Shown here: positions 1 through 8,162 of the stretch, piece by piece | How the letters are laid out: every line of letters starts with the position of its first letter | Position numbering within the stretch: position 1 is the stretch's first letter | NCBI RefSeq assembly: GCF_014207095.1 | Contig: NZ_JACHBG010000014.1 | Location: 86,806 to 150,805 of the forward strand | DNA: 64,000 nucleotides | Source of the DNA: Martinezella lusitana | GTDB taxonomy: Bacteria > Pseudomonadota > Alphaproteobacteria > Rhizobiales > Rhizobiaceae | Direction: 5' to 3' | Notes under the pieces: generated by a model | The model's input: only the letters and a program-made list of their open reading frames with translations | Told to the model about the DNA's origin: nothing | The model's database searches: none | Made by a program: the position numbers and the translations under genes

Positions 1-796
1 GATGATGCTTGCGCGTCGGCTGCAGATACTGGCCGATGGTCAGGAAGTCGACGTCGGCGGTGCGCAGGTCATCCATCAGCTGCAGGACTTCGTTACGCTC
101 TTCACCGAGGCCGACCATGATGCCCGACTTGGTGAACATGGTGGGGTCCAGTTCCTTCACCCGCTGCAGCAGGCGAACCGAATGGAAGTAGCGTGCACCG
201 GGGCGTACCGTGAGGTAATTGCCGGGCACGGTTTCCATATTGTGGTTGAAGACGTCGGGCTTGGCGGCGACGACGCGCTCCAGAGCGCCCGGCTTCTTCA
301 GGAAGTCCGGCGTCAGGATCTCGATCGTGGTCCCCGGCGAAGCGGCGCGGATCGCCCAAATCACCTTCTCGAAATGCTCGGCACCGCCATCTTCCAGGTC
401 GTCACGATCGACCGAGGTGATGACGACGTGGCTGAGGCCCATCTCCTTGACGGCTTTCGCCACATTTTCCGGCTCGGCCATGTCGAGCGCGTTCGGCTTG
501 CCGGTCGCGACGTTGCAGAAGGCGCAGGCGCGCGTACAGATCTCGCCCATGATCATGAAGGTGGCGTGCTTCTTGTCCCAGCACTCACCGATATTCGGGC
601 AGCCGGCCTCTTCACAGACCGTGACGAGCTTGTGCTCCTTCACGATCGAACGCGTTTCGGCATAGCCCTTCGAGGTCGGCGCCTTGACGCGGATCCAGTC
701 CGGCTTGCGCAGAACTTCGGTATCCGGCCGATGCGCCTTCTCCGGGTGTCGTACGCGCTTGGCTTCCGGGTTGATCGTGTCGAGAATGGTGACCAT
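1..796 (-). CDS. lipA: Lipoyl synthase LipA (C-terminus cut by window edge)
   Basis: Radical-SAM enzyme that inserts two sulfurs into octanoyl groups on lipoyl domains, here most plausibly those of the neighbouring PDH subunits. About 265 codons are present of roughly 320 expected; the 3' end lies outside the window. Visible motifs are the N-terminal auxiliary-cluster cysteines (CEEAGCPNIGEC) and the radical-SAM CX3CX2C (CTRACAFC). The ATG at 796 follows the family N-terminus (MVTILDTINP). It lies downstream of lpdA and two small membrane-protein genes on the same strand, as expected for a pdh-lip cluster. Confidence 0.96.
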   Translation of the reverse strand, partial: MVTILDTINPEAKRVRHPEKAHRPDTEVLRKPDWIRVKAPTSKGYAETRSIVKEHKLVTVCEEAGCPNIGECWDKKHATFMIMGEICTRACAFCNVATGKPNALDMAEPENVAKAVKEMGLSHVVITSVDRDDLEDGGAEHFEKVIWAIRAASPGTTIEILTPDFLKKPGALERVVAAKPDVFNHNMETVPGNYLTVRPGARYFHSVRLLQRVKELDPTMFTKSGIMVGLGEERNEVLQLMDDLRTADVDFLTIGQYLQPTRKHH

Positions 797-831
797 GAAA
801 CGTCTACTTTCCGCCGCTCAAATGCGGCCCT

Positions 832-1080
832 TCATCGCCGTGCGACTTTGGCGAGGAATATCAGAATGCATGCACCGATGAAACCGGTGACGAAAAAGCC
901 GAGCCGGCCGCCAGGTACGCCGACATGCAGGGCCACCAAGAGCCCGGCTGCGACAACCGAACCGGCAATACCGAGGATGATATTGAGAATGATCCCATAG
1001 CGCGCATCCATCAGCTTGCCAGCAAGCCATCCCGCAAGACCGCCGATGATGATCAGACCCAGCCAACCAACGCTTTCCAT
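832..1080 (-). CDS. GlsB/YeaQ/YmgE family small membrane protein
   Basis: An 82-residue hydrophobic protein of the transglycosylase-associated/GlsB-YeaQ family, linked to general stress in several bacteria but with no defined biochemical activity. Three hydrophobic segments with Gly-rich turns are visible (GGLAGWLAGKLMD, ILGIAGSVVAAGLLVAL, FVTGFIGACILIFLAK). The ATG at 1080 is preferred over a TTG one codon upstream because a GAGGG ribosome site lies just upstream. It ends 35 bp before lipA. A paralogue lies immediately upstream. Confidence 0.85.
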   Translation of the reverse strand: MESVGWLGLIIIGGLAGWLAGKLMDARYGIILNIILGIAGSVVAAGLLVALHVGVPGGRLGFFVTGFIGACILIFLAKVARR

Positions 1081-1150
1081 CAAACCCTCGTTTCAAGCGC
1101 AACTCAGGACAATTCTGCCGAACGCCGCGCTGCCTCTTACCGATAATGCG

Positions 1151-1405
1151 CTAGACGATCAATCTCGCCAGCAGCACCACGACGATCGCGCCGACGGTGG
1201 CATGGATGATTTCCACCACCAGCACATTTTCAATGCCGAGCGAGATCCCGAAATAGTTGAACAGGAAACCGCCCACAAAAGCGCCGATCACGCCACTCAC
1301 CAGACAACTAATGAGGCCGCCCCCACCGACGATCAGGCTCGCGAGAAACCCCGCGACCAGACCGATGAGAAGAAAGACGACCCAACCTTGCGCAGCTATA
1401 GACAT
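1151..1405 (-). CDS. GlsB/YeaQ/YmgE family small membrane protein (second copy)
   Basis: An 84-residue protein with three predicted transmembrane segments and Gly-rich motifs (LIGLVAGFLASLIVGGGG, SGVIGAFVGGFLFNYFG, VGAIVVVLLARLIV) typical of the GlsB/YeaQ family. A purine-rich ribosome site (GGAAGGG) precedes the ATG. It is diverged from the 82-residue neighbour at 832-1080, so the pair is an old tandem duplication or two family members kept together. It lies between lpdA and lipA on the same strand. Function unknown beyond family-level links with stress. Confidence 0.83.
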   Translation of the reverse strand: MSIAAQGWVVFLLIGLVAGFLASLIVGGGGLISCLVSGVIGAFVGGFLFNYFGISLGIENVLVVEIIHATVGAIVVVLLARLIV

Positions 1406-1460
1406 GTTGATTTCCCTTCCTGTTTTCCACCCTTCGGATAAAGGGCATGGCAGGAAATTA

Positions 1461-2924
1461 TCAAGCGTTCAGCACACGGCCATAGGCGTCGAGCACCGCT
1501 TCCTTCATCGTCTCCGAAACGGTCGGATGCGGGAAGATCGTGTGCATCAGCTCTTCTTCCGTCGTCTCCAGGTTCATCGCGACGACGAAGCCCTGGATGA
1601 GTTCGGTAACCTCGGCGCCGACCATGTGCGCGCCCAGGAGCTCGCCCGTCTTCTTGTCGAAGATCACCTTGCAGAGGCCTTGATCCTCGCCCAGCGCAAT
1701 CGCCTTGCCGTTGGCAACGAAGGAGAAACGGCCCACGCGGATATCCCGACCGAGCTCCTTGGCCTTGGCTTCGGTCAGGCCGACGGAGGCGACCTGCGGG
1801 TGGCAATAAGTGCAGCCCGGGACCTTGCTCTTGTCCGTCGGGTGAACGTTCGGCAGGCCGGCGATCTTCTCGATGCAGACGACGCCCTCATGCTCGGCCT
1901 TGTGCGCCAGCATCGGCGGACCGGCAACGTCGCCGATCGCGTAGATGCCCGGCACGTTGGTCTTGCCGTAACCGTCGATGACGACGCAGCCACGGTCGGT
2001 CTTCACGCCGAGCGCCTCGAGGCCGAGGTTTTCGATGTTGCCCTGAACGCCGACGGCCGAGATCATGCGGTCGGCAACGATCTGCTGAACCTTGCCGTCT
2101 TCGGTTTCGACATGGGCGGTAACGCTGTTGGCAGCCTTGTCGACCTTGATGACCTTCGCCTTGGTGAAGATCTTCAGGCCGCGCTTCTCAAGCTGCTTGC
2201 GGGCGATGCCGGAGATTTCGGCATCCTCGACCGGCATGATCGTCGGCATGACTTCGACGACGGTGACGTCGACGCCCATCGAGCGGTAGAAGCTTGCAAA
2301 TTCGATGCCGATGGCGCCCGAGCCCATGACCAGCAGCGACTTCGGCAGAAAGTCCGGCTTCAGCGCCTCGAAATAGGTCCAGATCAGCTTGCCGTCCGGC
2401 TCGATGCCGGGCAGAGCGCGCGGACGTGCGCCAGTCGCGACGATGATGTGCTTGGCAGTATAGGTGCCCTCGCCCTTGACGTTCTTCGGCACCGGATGCT
2501 GCGGCTCGACGACCGGCTTGGTCGACTTGCTGACGACGATCTCGCCGGGCTGAGCGCCGGTCGAAGCCTTGGTAATCTTGGCTTCGCCCCAGATGACGTC
2601 GACCTTGTTCTTCTTCATCAGGAAGCCGACGCCGGTGTTGAGGCGGGCGGAAACGCCGCGCGAGCGGGCGACGACCGCCTTCACATCAGCACTTACCTTG
2701 CCTTCGAGAACAAGGCCGTAATCCTTGAGATGGTTGGAATGATCGAGGATCTCAGCAGAACGGAGCAGCGCCTTTGTGGGGATGCACCCCCAGTTGAGGC
2801 AGATGCCGCCCAGGTGCTCGCGCTCGACGATCGCGGTCTTCAGGCCAAGCTGGCCGGCGCGCACGGCGGCGACATAACCGCCGGGACCGGAGCCGATGAT
2901 AATGACGTCGTAATTCTCAGCCAT
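1461..2924 (-). CDS. lpdA: Dihydrolipoyl dehydrogenase (E3 of pyruvate dehydrogenase)
   Basis: FAD/NAD-dependent E3 that reoxidises dihydrolipoamide on the E2 subunit. 487 residues. The N-terminal FAD-binding GxGxxG (GSGPGG, residues 11-16) is followed by the redox disulfide C42/C47 (GGICLNWGCIPTK), the central NAD fold (VMGSGAIGIEFASF) and the C-terminal dimer-interface catalytic motif (HTIFPHPTVSE). It is the last catalytic subunit of the pdhABC-lpdA cluster, separated from pdhC by an SGNH esterase gene. Start chosen at an ATG with GGCAGGA upstream. Confidence 0.97.
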   Translation of the reverse strand: MAENYDVIIIGSGPGGYVAAVRAGQLGLKTAIVEREHLGGICLNWGCIPTKALLRSAEILDHSNHLKDYGLVLEGKVSADVKAVVARSRGVSARLNTGVGFLMKKNKVDVIWGEAKITKASTGAQPGEIVVSKSTKPVVEPQHPVPKNVKGEGTYTAKHIIVATGARPRALPGIEPDGKLIWTYFEALKPDFLPKSLLVMGSGAIGIEFASFYRSMGVDVTVVEVMPTIMPVEDAEISGIARKQLEKRGLKIFTKAKVIKVDKAANSVTAHVETEDGKVQQIVADRMISAVGVQGNIENLGLEALGVKTDRGCVVIDGYGKTNVPGIYAIGDVAGPPMLAHKAEHEGVVCIEKIAGLPNVHPTDKSKVPGCTYCHPQVASVGLTEAKAKELGRDIRVGRFSFVANGKAIALGEDQGLCKVIFDKKTGELLGAHMVGAEVTELIQGFVVAMNLETTEEELMHTIFPHPTVSETMKEAVLDAYGRVLNA

Positions 2925-2976
2925 ATGTTTCCTGCCTTATTGGTGGCGGCGGATCGAAGCCGGCGCCTTAACTGTA

Positions 2977-3618
2977 TCAGAGACCGAGCATCATCCGCAC
3001 GATCGGCTCGAGGCCGCGACCGAGCGCCCGGGTGTTTTCCGCATCGAGATGGACGCCGTCGAGCGGCGTGGTAACGGCGACCGTGTTGGCATCGAAGAAG
3101 CCGCAGCCCAATTCGTCGGCCAGATCGCTATAGAGCGTCGGCAGCTTGCTCGATTCCTTGACTGCGCCGAGATAGCTCGCCGCGAAAGCGGCATTGGCGG
3201 TCTCGGAGATCGCCGGCGGGGCGACGATGAGGATATCCGGCCCCTCGTAGTCGAACCCCCAGGCGTGGTTGCGCACAAGCTGAACCAGCCGGCTGATGCC
3301 CTGCAGAGCAGCGAATGCCGAGCCGGCAACAACCGGCTTCATGTCATTCGTGCCGAGCAGGATGATCACGAGATCGAGGGGATTGTGGCTCTGCAGGATC
3401 GTCGGCAAAATCCTCGCGCCGTTGCGATCGCAGTCGGCGAGATGATCGTCGAAAGCGGTCGTGCGGCCGTTCAATCCTTCCGGGATCACGCGTACCTGGT
3501 GGCCGAGCGCCTTTTGCAGCACGCTCGGCCACCGATCTTCATAGACATGACGGCCGACCGTCTCGGCGCTGTAGCCCCATGTCAGCGAGTCGCCGTAACA
3601 CAGAACAGTCTTGGTCAT
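2977..3618 (-). CDS. SGNH/GDSL-type hydrolase (arylesterase-like)
   Basis: A 213-residue SGNH-fold hydrolase. Block I is GDSLTWG with the nucleophile Ser11, block III is GTND, and the C-terminal D-x-x-H catalytic pair appears as DGVHLD. It resembles rhizobial arylesterase/acyl-esterase proteins; the natural substrate is not known. It sits between pdhC and lpdA on the same strand with short gaps (24 and 52 bp), so it is probably co-transcribed with the PDH genes. The metabolic link with PDH is not evident from sequence. Confidence 0.88.
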   Translation of the reverse strand: MTKTVLCYGDSLTWGYSAETVGRHVYEDRWPSVLQKALGHQVRVIPEGLNGRTTAFDDHLADCDRNGARILPTILQSHNPLDLVIILLGTNDMKPVVAGSAFAALQGISRLVQLVRNHAWGFDYEGPDILIVAPPAISETANAAFAASYLGAVKESSKLPTLYSDLADELGCGFFDANTVAVTTPLDGVHLDAENTRALGRGLEPIVRMMLGL

Positions 3619-3642
3619 TCATGCCCTCCGTATTGCCAAGGC

Positions 3643-5001
3643 TCAGACGAGCATCCCCATCGGATTTTCGATGTAGCCCTTGAAGGCTGCCAGAAGCTCG
3701 GCGCCGAGCGCACCGTCGACAGCGCGATGGTCGGTCGACAGAGTGACGGTCATCACGTTGGCAATCACCATTTCGCCCTTCTTGACGATGACACGCTGTT
3801 CGCCGGCGCCGACGGCCAGAATGGTCGCATGCGGCGGATTGACGACGGCGGCGAAGTTCTTGACGCCCATCATGCCCATGTTCGACACGGCAGTCGTACC
3901 GCCCTGATACTCCTCGGGCTTCAGCTTGCGCTCCTTGGCGCGCTTGCCGTAGTCCTTCATCTCGTTGGAGATGGTGGAGAGCGTCTTCTGCTCGGCGCTG
4001 CGGATGATCGGCGTGATCAGGCCGCCCGGAATGGAGACGGCAACGCCGACATCGGCATGCTTGTGCTTGACCATGTTGCTGTCGGTCCAGGAGACGTTGG
4101 CATCCGGAACATCGCGCAGTGCCAGCGCCAGGGCCTTGATGACCATGTCGTTGACAGAGAGCTTGTAGGCCGGAACGCCGTCCTTCGACTTCGGCGCGGA
4201 ATCGTTGAGCTGCGTGCGGAGCGCCAGCAGTGCATCGAGTTCGCAATCGACCGAGACGTAGAAGTGCGGGATCGTCTGCTTGGATTCCTGCAGGCGCTTG
4301 GCGATCGTCTTGCGCATGCCGTCATGCGGCACGAGCTCGTAAGAACCCTGCTCGAACAGCTTGAGGACGGCATCGTCGGACATGCCCTTCGGTGCGGCCG
4401 GAGCAGCAGCGGCGGCGGGCTGAGCAGCCGGTGCTGCTGCCGGAGCAGCCTTGGCGCCGCCGCCGGAAACAGCAGCTTCAACGTCCTTCTTGATGACGCG
4501 GCCATGCGGGCCCGTGCCGGAAACAGCCGTCACATCGATGCCGGCTTCCTTGGCCAGACGGCGTGCGAGCGGCGACGCGAAAGTGCGATGACCGTCGCTT
4601 GCAGCAGGAGCCGAGGCGGGTGCGGCAGGAGCCGAAACGCTTGCCGGAGCAGGCGCCGCAGCGGGAGCGGCCGCAGGGGCCGCTTCTGCCTTCGGTGCTT
4701 CCTTGGCAGCCGGAGCAGCAGCGGCACCAGCGCCGGAGGCTGCAGCAGCGACATCTTCACCGTCGGCGGCGATCACGGCGATCAGGGCATTGACCTTCAC
4801 ACCTTCGGTGCCGGCTGGAACGACGATCTTGGCGACGGTGCCTTCATCGACAGCCTCGACTTCCATCGTTGCCTTGTCAGTCTCGATCTCGGCGATCACG
4901 TCGCCGGACTTGATCTTGTCGCCTTCCTTGACGAGCCACTTGGCGAGGTTACCCTCTTCCATGGTCGGCGAGAGGGCAGGCATAGTGATGTTGATAGGCA
5001 T
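3643..5001 (-). CDS. pdhC: Dihydrolipoamide acetyltransferase (E2 of pyruvate dehydrogenase)
   Basis: E2 core, which transfers acetyl groups from lipoamide to CoA. 452 residues: one lipoyl domain (about 1-80, lipoyl Lys43 in ETDKATMEVEA), an Ala/Pro-rich linker, a peripheral-subunit-binding domain (about 143-180, ASPLARRLAKEAGIDV), a second Ala/Pro linker and the catalytic domain ending with the active-site motif DHRAVDGA. The Ala/Pro linkers explain long shadow reading frames on the other strand. It follows pdhB by 15 bp, within one operon. Confidence 0.97.
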   Translation of the reverse strand: MPINITMPALSPTMEEGNLAKWLVKEGDKIKSGDVIAEIETDKATMEVEAVDEGTVAKIVVPAGTEGVKVNALIAVIAADGEDVAAAASGAGAAAAPAAKEAPKAEAAPAAAPAAAPAPASVSAPAAPASAPAASDGHRTFASPLARRLAKEAGIDVTAVSGTGPHGRVIKKDVEAAVSGGGAKAAPAAAPAAQPAAAAAPAAPKGMSDDAVLKLFEQGSYELVPHDGMRKTIAKRLQESKQTIPHFYVSVDCELDALLALRTQLNDSAPKSKDGVPAYKLSVNDMVIKALALALRDVPDANVSWTDSNMVKHKHADVGVAVSIPGGLITPIIRSAEQKTLSTISNEMKDYGKRAKERKLKPEEYQGGTTAVSNMGMMGVKNFAAVVNPPHATILAVGAGEQRVIVKKGEMVIANVMTVTLSTDHRAVDGALGAELLAAFKGYIENPMGMLV

Positions 5002-5016
5002 CGATGAGCCCTCCCC

Positions 5017-6399
5017 TTACTTGTAGCAAACGGCCTTCACCGCATCGACCACTTCAGCGACGCTCGGGAGCGCCAGCTTTTCGAGGTTGGCGGCGTATGG
5101 CATGGGTACGTCCTTGCCAGCGATCGTCAGGATCGGCGCATCGAGATAGTCGAAGGCCTGCTGCATGACGCGTGTGGCAATTTCCGTGCCGACGGAGGAC
5201 TGCGGATAGCCTTCCTCGACGGTGACCAGGCGACCGGTCTTCTTGACCGATTCGATGATCGTCGGAAGATCCATCGGACGGATGGTGCGCAGGTCGATGA
5301 GTTCGACATCGATGCCCTGGGCTTCCAGCTCGGCGACGGCCTTCGTGGCATAGGTCATGCCGATGCCGAAGGAGACGACCGTGACGTCCTTGCCCGGACG
5401 GTGGATGCGGGCCTTGCCGATCGGCAGAACGAAGTTATCCAGCTTCGGCACGTCGAAGTGCTGACCATAGAGAATTTCATTCTCAAGGAAGATGACCGGG
5501 TTCGGATCGCGGATCGCAGCCTTGAGCAGACCCTTGGCGTCGGCTGCCGTGTAGGGCATGACGACCTTGAGGCCCGGAATATGGCTGTACCAGGATGCGT
5601 AGTCCTGGCTGTGCTGGGCGCCGACGCGCGCTGCCGCACCGTTCGGACCGCGGAAGACGATCGGAGCGCCCATCTGGCCACCGGACATGTAGAGCGTCTT
5701 GGCGGCGGAGTTGATGATCTGGTCGATCGCCTGCATGGCGAAGTTGAAGGTCATGAACTCGACGATCGGGCGAAGGCCGGCCATCGCAGCGCCGACGCCG
5801 ATACCGGCAAAACCATGCTCGGTGATCGGGGTGTCGATGACGCGGCGAGCGCCGAATTCCTGCAGCAGGCCCTGGGTAACCTTGTAGGCGCCCTGGTACT
5901 CGGCCACTTCTTCACCCATGACGAAAACGTCCGGGTTGGCGCGCATTTCTTCGGCCATCGCGTCGCGCAGCGCTTCACGCACCGTCATCGACACCATTTC
6001 GGTGCCGGCCGGAATTTCCGGATCGGCGGCAGCGGCGACCTTCGGCTGGGCCGGAACCGGCGCAGCTGCCGGAGCCGGAGCGGCGGCGGGAGCTTCGGTC
6101 TTTACCGGCTCAGCGGCAGGAGCTGCCTTCGTCGACGAAATCGCATCAGCCGATTCACCGTCCTGCAGCAGGATGGCGATCTTGGCGTTGACTTTGACGC
6201 CTTCGGTGCCGGCGTCGACCAGCAGCTTGCCGATGATGCCTTCGTCGACGGCTTCCACTTCCATGGTAGCCTTGTCGGTTTCGATTTCGGCAATGACGTC
6301 ACCGGAAACGACCTTGTCGCCTTCCTTCTTGAGCCATTTCGAAAGTGTACCCTCTTCCATCGTCGGAGAAAGGGCGGGCATGAGAATGTCGATGGGCAT
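5017..6399 (-). CDS. pdhB: Pyruvate dehydrogenase E1 beta subunit with N-terminal lipoyl domain
   Basis: E1-beta half of the TPP-dependent decarboxylase, 460 residues. Residues 1-80 form a lipoyl domain with Lys43 in the ETDKATMEVEA motif, nearly identical to that of PdhC. An Ala/Pro linker leads to the transketolase-like E1-beta domain (from about 135; e.g. VFVMGEEVAEYQGAYKVTQG). The ATG at 6399 is chosen because the family N-terminus MPIDILMPALSPTM begins there; an upstream in-frame extension has no family character. The extra lipoyl domain is known from rhizobial and related alphaproteobacterial PDH. Confidence 0.96.
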   Translation of the reverse strand: MPIDILMPALSPTMEEGTLSKWLKKEGDKVVSGDVIAEIETDKATMEVEAVDEGIIGKLLVDAGTEGVKVNAKIAILLQDGESADAISSTKAAPAAEPVKTEAPAAAPAPAAAPVPAQPKVAAAADPEIPAGTEMVSMTVREALRDAMAEEMRANPDVFVMGEEVAEYQGAYKVTQGLLQEFGARRVIDTPITEHGFAGIGVGAAMAGLRPIVEFMTFNFAMQAIDQIINSAAKTLYMSGGQMGAPIVFRGPNGAAARVGAQHSQDYASWYSHIPGLKVVMPYTAADAKGLLKAAIRDPNPVIFLENEILYGQHFDVPKLDNFVLPIGKARIHRPGKDVTVVSFGIGMTYATKAVAELEAQGIDVELIDLRTIRPMDLPTIIESVKKTGRLVTVEEGYPQSSVGTEIATRVMQQAFDYLDAPILTIAGKDVPMPYAANLEKLALPSVAEVVDAVKAVCYK

Positions 6400-6415
6400 A
6401 GTGTCCCTCCCCGAT

Positions 6416-7459
6416 TTAGAGCAGAATGTCGGTGTAGAGCTCGGATGCATCCGGCTCCGGATCGTTCTGGGCGAAATCGGCGCTGTCTGCGACGATGTCA
6501 CGGACGTCCTTGTCGATATCCTTCAGATCGTCCTCGGTCGCCCAGCCCTTTTCGAGAAGGCGAGCGCGAACCTGCTCGATCGGGTCATGCTCGGAGCGCA
6601 TCTTCTGCACTTCGTCCTTGGAGCGATACTTCGCCGGATCGGACATCGAGTGACCGCGATAACGGTAGGTCAGCATTTCTAGGATGATCGGGCCCTTACC
6701 GGAGCGGCAATGCGCAACGGCTTCGTCAGCCGCAGCCTTGACCGCGCGAACGTCCATGCCGTCGACCTGGATGCCGGGAATGCCGAAGGAAGCACCGCGC
6801 TTGGAGAAATCGGCCTGTGCCGTTGCGCGGGCGGTCGAGGTGCCCATGGCGTAGCGGTTGTTTTCGATGACGAAAATCACCGGCAGCTTCCAGAGCTGCG
6901 CCATGTTGAAGCTTTCGTAGACCTGGCCCTGGTTGGCAGCGCCATCACCAAAATAGGCGACGCTGACATTGTCATTGCCGCGATACCAGTTGGCAAAGCC
7001 GAGACCGGTGCCGAGCGAGACCTGGGCACCGACGATGCCGTGGCCGCCGTAGAAATTCTTTTCCTTGGAGAACATGTGCATGGAGCCGCCCTTCCCTCGG
7101 GAATAGCCGCCCTGGCGCCCAGTCAACTCGGCCATGACGCCACGTGCGCTCATGCCGGTTGCCAGCATATGGCCGTGATCACGATAGCCGGTGATGACCT
7201 GGTCGCCATCCTTCAAAGCCATCTGCATGCCGACGACGACAGCTTCCTGACCGATGTAAAGATGACAGAAGCCGCCGATGAAGCCCATGCCGTAAAGCTG
7301 GCCGGCCTTCTCCTCGAAGCGGCGGATCAAGAGCATCTCACGATAAGCGTTGAGCTCCGCATCACGATCGAAATCTGCGATCGGACCGCCATTGGTTTCC
7401 TTGGCGGATCTTGATGCTGTTTTACGGCTGGAAACGGACGCGTTTTTTCGCGGCGCCAT
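6416..7459 (-). CDS. pdhA: Pyruvate dehydrogenase E1 alpha subunit
   Basis: E1-alpha, partner of PdhB in pyruvate decarboxylation. 347 residues. The TPP-binding motif starts at GDGAANQGQVYESFN and closes with VIENN about 30 residues later. The phosphorylation-loop-like YRYRGHSMSDP region is also present. The first 25 residues are Lys/Ser-rich and probably disordered. It is the first gene of the pdh operon; the region upstream (7460-7616) should hold the promoter, and an inverted repeat is noted there. Confidence 0.97.
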   Translation of the reverse strand: MAPRKNASVSSRKTASRSAKETNGGPIADFDRDAELNAYREMLLIRRFEEKAGQLYGMGFIGGFCHLYIGQEAVVVGMQMALKDGDQVITGYRDHGHMLATGMSARGVMAELTGRQGGYSRGKGGSMHMFSKEKNFYGGHGIVGAQVSLGTGLGFANWYRGNDNVSVAYFGDGAANQGQVYESFNMAQLWKLPVIFVIENNRYAMGTSTARATAQADFSKRGASFGIPGIQVDGMDVRAVKAAADEAVAHCRSGKGPIILEMLTYRYRGHSMSDPAKYRSKDEVQKMRSEHDPIEQVRARLLEKGWATEDDLKDIDKDVRDIVADSADFAQNDPEPDASELYTDILL

Positions 7460-7532
7460 TCAACCCTCCCTGTGTGAGTAGCCTCGTTTCTTGTCGAGGC
7501 GTAACATAGGCAAGATTATCCGCTACAGCAAT

Positions 7533-7548
7533 GCCATAATTGCATGGC
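7533..7548. promoter_or_regulatory. Inverted repeat upstream of pdhA (possible operator)
   Basis: Short inverted repeat GCCAT-N6-ATGGC, about 75 bp upstream of the pdhA start in a 157-bp AT-rich gap. Position and symmetry suit a transcription-factor site for the pdh operon, but no regulator can be named and a match this short can arise by chance. Confidence 0.25.
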
Positions 7549-7616
7549 TCATATTCTTTGCAAGTTATTGATATAGCTCACAAAAATCCAATTAACCGAA
7601 ATCCGGTTAATTGTGG

Positions 7617-7928
7617 CTATTTATTGAAAATGACGATCTCGTTCGCCTTGGAATACGTCAACTGATAGCGTGCATACTGGTCGAGCATATCCTTATCCAG
7701 GGAGCCATCGCTCAGCAGAGCGACCTCCTTTTCGAGGTGCTCGCGCTTGGCGACGAGATCCGCCAATTCCTTGCTACGGTCGATGCGACGCTGTTCGAAA
7801 ACCTCGGTTGCCTTCAGGCCATAATCGCCGTGAACGCAATGATAACCGAAGTAACTCACAAAAGCGATCGTAATGGCGGGCAGAATGAAACGGCCGAACT
7901 TTCTCTTCTTATGATACTTTGTCCACAT
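7617..7928 (-). CDS. Septum formation initiator family protein (FtsB/DivIC-like)
   Basis: A 103-residue bitopic membrane protein with a short basic cytoplasmic N-terminus, one transmembrane helix (about 14-32, ILPAITIAFVSYFGYH) and a charged coiled coil (about 38-80, RIDRSKELADLVAKREHLEKE). That is the usual layout of FtsB/DivIC, which act with FtsL/FtsQ at the divisome. The C-terminal YQLTYSKANEIVIF matches the family ending. It lies between eno and pdhA, a common alphaproteobacterial neighbourhood (eno-ftsB-pdhA). Confidence 0.88.
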   Translation of the reverse strand: MWTKYHKKRKFGRFILPAITIAFVSYFGYHCVHGDYGLKATEVFEQRRIDRSKELADLVAKREHLEKEVALLSDGSLDKDMLDQYARYQLTYSKANEIVIFNK

Positions 7929-8081
7929 ACTCGCTCGAAACGCTCTTACCGTTAGGCGATCTCATCAGGGTCAACGCCGCGAACATTGCGGCCGTAGACA
8001 AGATCACATCAAATCAAACACCTAGCGCTAAATTAACCGGCAGAGATTAACCGTCCGTTGACTCTAACTACGCCGGCCAAC

Positions 8082-8107
8082 AAAAAACCGCGCCCTGGGG
8101 CGCGGTT
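8082..8107 (-). terminator. Rho-independent terminator of eno
   Basis: GC-rich hairpin on the minus strand (arms AACCGCGCC / GGCGCGGTT, four-base loop) followed directly by a T-run. It lies 56 bp after the enolase stop codon, a standard intrinsic terminator. Confidence 0.85.
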
Positions 8108-8162
8108 CGATTTCAGCACATCGTGCGAGTTGCGGATCCGTGAGGATACCGCGGATCAGGCA

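Noticed and set aside
1257..5007. Very long plus-strand reading frames opposite lpdA, the esterase and pdhC
   Set aside because: They are antisense to well-recognised genes and arise from GC-rich third-codon bias and the Ala/Pro linkers. They have no family character and no ribosome sites.
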